This document shows positions 25,639-30,072 of a stretch of 30,072 nucleotides of DNA, in pieces. The stretch spans positions 1 to 30,072 of the forward strand of contig CAZIDG010000050.1 in NCBI GenBank assembly GCA_964538065.1, in the 5' to 3' direction. Every line of letters starts with the position of its first letter. The first letter of the stretch is position 1. This DNA comes from G963664225 sp964538065. Lineage in GTDB: Bacteria > Verrucomicrobiota > Verrucomicrobiia > Limisphaerales > UBA1319. Position numbers and translations under genes: made by a program. The notes beneath the pieces were generated by a model, which ran no database searches, was not told the origin of the DNA, and was given only the letters and a program-made list of their open reading frames with translations.

Positions 25639-25673
25639 CAGGTTGATGCATCCTTCATGGATGCATCAGCCTG
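25639..25673. terminator. Long hairpin between convergent genes, no U-tract
   Basis: A 15-bp stem (25639-25653 with 25659-25673, one G-U pair) closes the 5-base loop TTCAT. It begins 20 bases after the kbl stop and contains the stop codon (25655-25657) of the minus-strand temptin/Ig-like gene in its loop. Neither side has a T-run. Confidence 0.55.
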
Positions 25674-26632
25674 TAAAAATCGGTACCGGTGGGGGTGGGA
25701 ATCACCACCTGAATCTGGTCATTTATTTGTGTTGCAGGGTTGGTCACGCTCGTCCAGTTCGTGGTGGCGAGCGAGACATTATGCTGCAATGTGAAGCCTC
25801 CAGGCGATGCTGGCCATGCCAGGGTGATCGCATTTGCATTGGTGCGCACGACCAGAATCTTCAGTTTTGGATCCAACACCGTAAGCGTGGCATTGGAGCT
25901 TGTAACGCTGTTGGCTGGATTACTGACCATCACCCGATAGACGCCCCCATCGGCCAGGGTGAGGTTGGTGAGAACCAGGCTGAGGTTGGTGGCCCCAGGG
26001 AGAGGGAGGGAGTCTTTCTGCCATTGATATTCAAAAGGTTCTGTTCCCGAAGCACTTACCAGGAATGTAACCGTGGCGCCTACTGTGGCGATTTGATTCG
26101 TGGGTTGACTGGTTATGCTGGGGGGTGTCACCAGGGCAGGGTGGGACGTGGAGTCACCTGGATTGGTGATTTCGCCCGAAGGATTGGGTTGGCCTTGAGT
26201 CCATATGCCATTGGGATCACCCAGTTCGCGGCCATTACTGAAACCATCGCCATCAGAGTCCTTGGCTGCCAGGGCGGCAGTCCATGCCAAACCTGCATTC
26301 TTGAAGTCCGTTCCAAAAGATTTGAGCGGCGGGCCTGATGGACCATGGCAGGTGAGGCAACTGTACGCGCTGCCATTCGGAATCCGGCTTCGGTACGAAC
26401 TGAACGCAAAAGTGTTTTGCTGGATCACGGCCAGCATCATGCCCAGACACAGCAGACGCGTGGACCAAGCAATGGCGACGTTTGTCGGCTGCGAGCAGCA
26501 GGGTGGGGGATATGGAGTATTGACTTCCGATGTTTCTGAAAACCGCGATGCGGCAATCCTTTTGAACTTTTGAGATGCCCCCGGTATTAAAGATATGTTA
26601 ATACGCATAATTAGTGTTATTATAACACGCAT
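25655..26632 (-). CDS. Secreted protein with temptin-like, Ig-like and C-terminal beta-domains
   Basis: The frame is 325 codons with an uncertain start: in-frame ATGs lie at 26632, 26608, 26440 and 26437. A hydrophobic export segment covers about 50-76 (AWSTRLLCLGMMLAVI...TFA). Residues about 77-145 resemble the temptin Cys/Cys domain: IPNG, CLTCHG (92-97), FGTDFKNAGLAWTAAL, then the calcium-loop-like DSDGDGFSNGRELGDP. An Ig-like domain spans about 170-253 (ITSQPTNQIATVGATVTF, YQWQKDSLPLPGATN, GGVYRVMVSNPA). The C-terminal about 65 residues (LAWPASPGGFTLQHN, TNWTSVTNP, DFYRLMHP) form a beta-domain common in verrucomicrobial secreted proteins. One CxxCH could bind haem c, but a disulfide fits temptin better. 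Function unknown; probably surface or extracellular. Confidence 0.75.
   Translation of the reverse strand: MRVIITLIMRINISLIPGASQKFKRIAASRFSETSEVNTPYPPPCCSQPTNVAIAWSTRLLCLGMMLAVIQQNTFAFSSYRSRIPNGSAYSCLTCHGPSGPPLKSFGTDFKNAGLAWTAALAAKDSDGDGFSNGRELGDPNGIWTQGQPNPSGEITNPGDSTSHPALVTPPSITSQPTNQIATVGATVTFLVSASGTEPFEYQWQKDSLPLPGATNLSLVLTNLTLADGGVYRVMVSNPANSVTSSNATLTVLDPKLKILVVRTNANAITLAWPASPGGFTLQHNVSLATTNWTSVTNPATQINDQIQVVIPTPTGTDFYRLMHP
26619..26627 (-). promoter_or_regulatory. Extended -10 promoter inside a 15-bp palindrome
   Basis: The minus strand reads TGTTATAAT, a perfect TATAAT with an upstream TG. It lies within the palindrome GTGTTATTATAACAC (26614-26628), which could also be a repressor site. 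Transcription would begin near 26612, downstream of the ATG at 26632, arguing for a later start of the temptin/Ig-like gene. No good -35 box is seen. Confidence 0.45.
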
Positions 26633-26821
26633 GATGAATTAATCTACTGCCAATGCGTGAGGGGGCGGGGATTGCAGTGGTGGCCGGTCTGGACGCCCAT
26701 AGAACGAGGCCATGGAGCAATGCATCTGCATGTGGTTCATTGCTAGAGGATTTTGAGAGTGGATACCTGTCCCGCGTGGTCAAGATTGACAAGGCTGGAT
26801 GCATGGGACACTCTGCCATTC

Positions 26822-27769
26822 ATGTCAAAATCAGCACTGGGACGCGGTTTGGGAGCGTTGTTGGGTGGGGTGCCCACTCAGACAGCGGCAGCCAAACTGA
26901 CAACGGTACCGCAGCCTCCATCGCAGCCTGCGCCGCCTGCCGCACCCGCGGATAAAGGCGAAGCGGGGCCGCGCATGGTGCCCATTGTCAGTGTCGTGCC
27001 CAGTCGTCTCCAGCCGCGCAAAGATTTCCTGGAGGAATCGTTGCAGGAGTTGGCTGAATCAATCCGTCAGCATGGAATCATCGAGCCCCTGGTCGTGCGA
27101 ACCCGGGGGCAGCAGTTTGAATTAATTGCAGGCGAACGACGCTGGCGGGCTTCACAACAGGTTGGGCTTAAGGAAGTGCCGGTGGTCATCCGTGAAGCGG
27201 ATGATGCGACCGTCCTGGAGATGATGCTGATCGAGAACCTGCAGCGCGAGAATCTTAATCCGATTGAGGAAGCCAGGGGGTATGACGAATTGGCCGCCAG
27301 GTTTTCCTTAAATCAGGAGGAGATTGCTGCCAAGGTGGGGAAGAGCAGGGCAGCCGTGGCCAACTCATTGCGTTTGCTCAAGCTGCCCGACGATATCCAG
27401 GAACGGGTGCGGTCCGGTGCGATTTCCAGTGGTCATGCCAAGGTCATTTTGGGCCTGCCGCTAGAGGAGGATCAGCAGATTGCGGCTGACCAGACCATTC
27501 GCCTCGGGTGGAGTGTGCGTGCCCTCGAGGACTGGGTGGCCCATCGCCTCTACCTCCGGCAGACCGCTGACAGCAATGTGGCGCCCCAGCCCAAGCCAGC
27601 CGTGGCACCTGACGCGCATGTGCTTGATTTGCAAAATCGTTTACAGCAACGCTTTGGAAGCAAGGTGCAGATACGCTATCGCAAGGGCAAGGGAGCCATT
27701 ACGGTGCACTTTTTCACCGATGATGATCTAGACCGGATCCTGGACATTTTTTCGGTGAAACTGGATTGA
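26822..27769 (+). CDS. parB: Chromosome-partitioning ParB/Spo0J CTPase
   Basis: Starting at 26822 gives 315 residues beginning MSKSALGRGLGALLGG, the conserved N-terminal motif that touches ParA; the in-frame ATG at 26753 would hide it behind 23 residues. A Pro/Ala-rich linker leads to the ParB/Srx domain: RLQPRKDF, IEPLVVRTRG, the CTP-binding motif GERRWRAS at 104-111 and ENLQRENLNPIEEA at 138-151. A helix-turn-helix for parS follows at about 165-188 (EEIAAKVGKSRAAVANSL), and the C-terminal dimerisation domain covers the last 50 residues. It loads as a clamp at parS to organise the origin region. No parA gene is next to it and no consensus parS site is seen in the window. The next gene starts 48 bases downstream. 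Confidence 0.95.
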   Translation: MSKSALGRGLGALLGGVPTQTAAAKLTTVPQPPSQPAPPAAPADKGEAGPRMVPIVSVVPSRLQPRKDFLEESLQELAESIRQHGIIEPLVVRTRGQQFELIAGERRWRASQQVGLKEVPVVIREADDATVLEMMLIENLQRENLNPIEEARGYDELAARFSLNQEEIAAKVGKSRAAVANSLRLLKLPDDIQERVRSGAISSGHAKVILGLPLEEDQQIAADQTIRLGWSVRALEDWVAHRLYLRQTADSNVAPQPKPAVAPDAHVLDLQNRLQQRFGSKVQIRYRKGKGAITVHFFTDDDLDRILDIFSVKLD

Positions 27770-27817
27770 TTTAATTTTGTCCATCCTGTAGAAAGTACCT
27801 TTTGTTTACTCATAGCT

Positions 27818-28942
27818 ATGATTGACTCAGCGCAATTACGGGAGCAGACCGCTCAGAAACTCGTTGGCGATACCCAACGGGCGGCGAAAATGACCGCATT
27901 TGTCGGTATGGACGGTTTTGTGGATGAAATCATCCACATGGTGGACAGCCGTCAGGATGCCAACACCTTCTCCCGCATCCCCACCATTTCCAAGCTGGCC
28001 GAGCGCATCAGTGCAGCCGCCGGCAAGAGCACGAACATCGAAATCGTGCAGGCGATGATCAAGCTGGGTGGCAATGGCCCCATCATGGCCAATGCGTTGA
28101 GTAGCTTTGGCATCAAGGTCACCTATATTGGCGCCCTGGGTTATCCGACACTTCACCCTGTGTTCCAGGATTTTGCCAATCGGGCGGACGTTCATTCCAT
28201 CGGGGAGGCGGCCCACACCGACGCGCTGGAGTTTGATGATGGAAAGATTCTCCTGGGCAAGATGGTGCAGTTGAATGACGTGACCTGGCCCAACATCCAG
28301 GCCCGCTATGGCCGGGACAAGTTTGCCTCGAAGTTCAACACCGCCGAGTTGGTGGGGTTTGTGAACTGGACCATGATTCCCTTCATGAGCGACATATGGG
28401 AATCGATGCTCAAGGATCTGTGCCCTGCGTTGAAGGGGCCTCGCCGCAAGATCTTCTTTGACCTGGCGGATCCTGAAAAGCGTTCCGCCAAGGACATCAC
28501 CCGCGCCCTGGAATTGATTTTGGGCTTTGAGAAATACTTTGATGCGATTCTCGGCTTGAACGAGAAGGAAGCCTTTGAGATTGGCGATGTGCTGGGCCTG
28601 GGCTTCAAGGATCATTCCCCCGAGGGCATCCTGAAGCTTGCCATGGAAATTCAGAAGCGCCTGCCGATCAATACGGTCGTGGTGCACCCGGTGGCCTTTG
28701 CCGTGGCGGCCAGCAAGGGCGACGCCCAAATCGTCAAGGGTCCCTTCTGCGCCAAACCCAAGATCAGCACCGGCGCAGGCGATCACTTCAATTCCGGCTT
28801 CTGCCTGGGCAAGATGCTGGGCCTGGACAATGCAGGCAGCCTGATGACGGGTGTGGCCACCAGCGGATTCTATGTCCGCACCGCCAAGAGCCCGAACATG
28901 GGCGAACTGGCCGGCCTCCTGCGCGATTGGCCCAAGCAATAA
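27818..28942 (+). CDS. PfkB-family carbohydrate kinase
   Basis: The 374-residue product belongs to the ribokinase/PfkB superfamily. FVGMDGFVDEI near residue 28 and the glycine pair in IKLGGNGPIMANALSSFG mark the substrate lobe. The anion-hole and catalytic motif ISTGAGDHFNSGF, with catalytic Asp322, marks the ATP lobe; LGLNEKEAF is the NxxE-type Mg site. The motif begins STGAGD, a variant of the usual DTTGAGD. The sugar or nucleoside substrate cannot be told. It lies 48 bp after parB and may be transcribed with it; a strong terminator follows. Cytoplasmic. Confidence 0.88.
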   Translation: MIDSAQLREQTAQKLVGDTQRAAKMTAFVGMDGFVDEIIHMVDSRQDANTFSRIPTISKLAERISAAAGKSTNIEIVQAMIKLGGNGPIMANALSSFGIKVTYIGALGYPTLHPVFQDFANRADVHSIGEAAHTDALEFDDGKILLGKMVQLNDVTWPNIQARYGRDKFASKFNTAELVGFVNWTMIPFMSDIWESMLKDLCPALKGPRRKIFFDLADPEKRSAKDITRALELILGFEKYFDAILGLNEKEAFEIGDVLGLGFKDHSPEGILKLAMEIQKRLPINTVVVHPVAFAVAASKGDAQIVKGPFCAKPKISTGAGDHFNSGFCLGKMLGLDNAGSLMTGVATSGFYVRTAKSPNMGELAGLLRDWPKQ

Positions 28943-28963
28943 AAGGACCTTTCAATGCAGCCT

Positions 28964-28993
28964 GAGCCGGGTTACCCCCCGGCTCTTTTTTTT
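28964..28993 (+). terminator. Rho-independent terminator of the PfkB kinase gene
   Basis: An 8-bp GC-rich stem (GAGCCGGG 28964-28971 with CCCGGCTC 28978-28985) with a 6-base loop is followed directly by eight T (28986-28993), 21 bases after the stop codon. Confidence 0.93.
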
Positions 28994-29092
28994 GGCGTGA
29001 ACCAGTTGGTGGAACCAGACAACTGTGATATTCACGCTGAACCAGTACACTTACCTCGATGGCATCTCTTGATAGCCATAATCATTCGGAAC

Positions 29093-29734
29093 TCACAGCC
29101 CTGGCAGTTGTGATGGCAGGAGAAGTTCAATATTGTTCTTACTCATAGTGTCTCGCAGCAGTTGTTCATAATTTCCGTATGGGGATTCGAGAGGTCCAAA
29201 TCCCTTATTGATGTCATAGAGACTCCCAAGAACAAATATTCGCGGCTTATGACTATCTTGGATTTCCTGCACCATTGTTTTGTAGCCATTCATACCAACA
29301 CCTAAGAATTTTCCCTCATAAAAATAACTCGATTGATTGAAGTTTCGTGGATTATCAAAGGGTGCAACCCAGTGATAGATTGGCACGGAAAAAAACTCTG
29401 CTTTGTCAGAGTTGGAATATACATATAGGGCTACATTACCTGAATCGAAATATCGCGAGAGCCATTCACGCGTTTCTTCCTGTGCATTAAAGTTAGTCAC
29501 ACGTCCAAGTAAGACGATGTCACCATGCTTAAGACGCAGAGATTCAAGTTCGTTCGTAAGACTACCATTTGAAATTGGCTTTCTCGTCTCACATCCATTC
29601 ACACATAACTCCCAGCCCTCTTTATCAAACATTAGCCGAACAACCCGTGAACAAGGGGCAGTTGACTGACATCCCACGCCTACACCGCTCAAAACACATG
29701 CCAGAGCGAAAATAAGTTTAAAGGCTTTCATCAT
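29093..29734 (-). CDS. Lipoprotein of unknown function
   Basis: The start at 29734 (ATGATGAAAGCC) overlaps the stop codon of the upstream gene by an ATGA junction, which implies translational coupling. The product of about 213 residues has a lipoprotein signal with lipobox-like SGVGVGC, Cys about 22. The mature part has blocks LKHGDIVLLGRVTNFNAQEE, VALYVYSNSDKAEFFSVPIYHW, MVQEIQD and RIFVLGSLYDIN. Four Cys lie near the N terminus. I do not recognise a family. The region is AT-richer than most genes in the window by eye, which fits recent acquisition. An in-frame ATG at 29770 is less likely because it would precede the signal. Confidence 0.65.
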   Translation of the reverse strand: MMKAFKLIFALACVLSGVGVGCQSTAPCSRVVRLMFDKEGWELCVNGCETRKPISNGSLTNELESLRLKHGDIVLLGRVTNFNAQEETREWLSRYFDSGNVALYVYSNSDKAEFFSVPIYHWVAPFDNPRNFNQSSYFYEGKFLGVGMNGYKTMVQEIQDSHKPRIFVLGSLYDINKGFGPLESPYGNYEQLLRDTMSKNNIELLLPSQLPGL

Positions 29735-30072
29735 TGAAGTCCTGTTTTTGGATATTTGATGTCTCTCCACGCTGGATCTCCGTGTTCCCCATTGTTGCTA
29801 CCCCAATCGTTCCGAATTTGTTCAAACCAGGCTTTTTCAGAAATTGTGGGGTGCTGTCCACTCATGAAGTGTCCCCAGAACACCTTGTTACCACCCTCAT
29901 CGTAAGACAAAATCTGGATTTTCATACCAGAGTGTTGGACATTCACATTATAAGTCATCCGGATCAAGCCCAGCCCGACAGTAACGATTGTCAAGGCTGA
30001 TAGGATTATTTCCCCGCCAAACTGTAAAGATTCGGTTCCCCCTTCTCCCGAATCGGGTCTCTGGATAGCCAC
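29731..30072 (-). CDS. Short protein with one membrane helix, unknown function, 5' end at or beyond window
   Basis: The frame is open to the right edge and begins there with GTG, so the true start may lie outside. The visible 113 residues start hydrophilic (RPDSGEGGTESLQFGG), contain one membrane helix (IILSALTIVTVGLGLI) and end in a soluble part (FWGHFMSGQHPTISEKAWFEQI, DPAWRDIKYP). It is coupled to the downstream lipoprotein gene through a 4-base overlap, so the pair may act together. I do not recognise a family. Confidence 0.5.
   Translation of the reverse strand: MAIQRPDSGEGGTESLQFGGEIILSALTIVTVGLGLIRMTYNVNVQHSGMKIQILSYDEGGNKVFWGHFMSGQHPTISEKAWFEQIRNDWGSNNGEHGDPAWRDIKYPKTGLQ

Noticed and set aside
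24720..25658. A 312-codon minus-strand frame opposite kbl
   Set aside because: Antisense shadow of a well-conserved PLP enzyme; composition rich in Arg, His and Ala with no domain.
27836..28939. A 367-codon minus-strand frame opposite the PfkB kinase gene
   Set aside because: It is an antisense shadow that arises from codon bias of a GC-rich gene; its product has no recognisable motif and the plus strand encodes a clear kinase.

Overview
The window looks like chromosomal DNA from a member of the Verrucomicrobiota or a close PVC-group relative. The lineage is inferred from gene content, not from a marker gene. The clues are two Tat-exported Gfo/Idh/MocA oxidoreductases, a secreted quinoprotein-type beta-propeller, a protein with a VPDSG-CTERM-like exosortase tail, secreted multidomain proteins that share a small 'DLVxW...RFYR' beta-domain, an exported six-hairpin glycosidase, and a GxxExxY gene bounded by short repeats. 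There are no phage genes, transposases, rRNA genes or CRISPR arrays.

Left part (1-7340): a partial PQQ-like beta-propeller gene runs off the left edge and is divergent from a Tat-signal oxidoreductase, which ends in a strong intrinsic terminator. A VPDSG-CTERM surface protein and a ClsC-like phospholipase D lipoprotein follow on the minus strand, then a second Tat-signal oxidoreductase on the plus strand. Middle-left (7385-14791): an overlapping histidine kinase / sigma54-type response regulator pair on the minus strand is divergent from a universal stress protein, CPA2 antiporter and Rnk/GreA-like operon on the plus strand. The long region between them carries a good match to a sigma54 (-24/-12) promoter pointing at the stress operon, so the two-component system may control it. 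Middle (14963-20505): a secreted PAF-acetylhydrolase-like hydrolase, a tRNA-Asp with a recognisable promoter, and an Hsp20-Lon protein quality-control pair.

Right part (20592-30072): an exported alpha-L-rhamnosidase-like glycosidase and an HGSNAT/DUF5009-like membrane acyltransferase are separated by a module of about 600 bp. That module is a PD-(D/E)XK-like GxxExxY gene bracketed by three copies of a 33-bp repeat, the outer two inverted. The start codon abuts the first repeat and the last codons lie inside the second. This is the most distinctive element of the window. Beyond it are kbl, a secreted temptin-like/Ig-like protein, a parB without an adjacent parA, a PfkB-family sugar kinase, and two coupled genes of unknown function at the right edge that look AT-richer.

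A recurring architectural feature is a long perfect or near-perfect hairpin without a U-tract in the gap between convergent genes (7305-7339, 14811-14873, 25639-25673). Other gene ends carry classical U-tract terminators (2906-2937, 22840-22877, 28964-28993).
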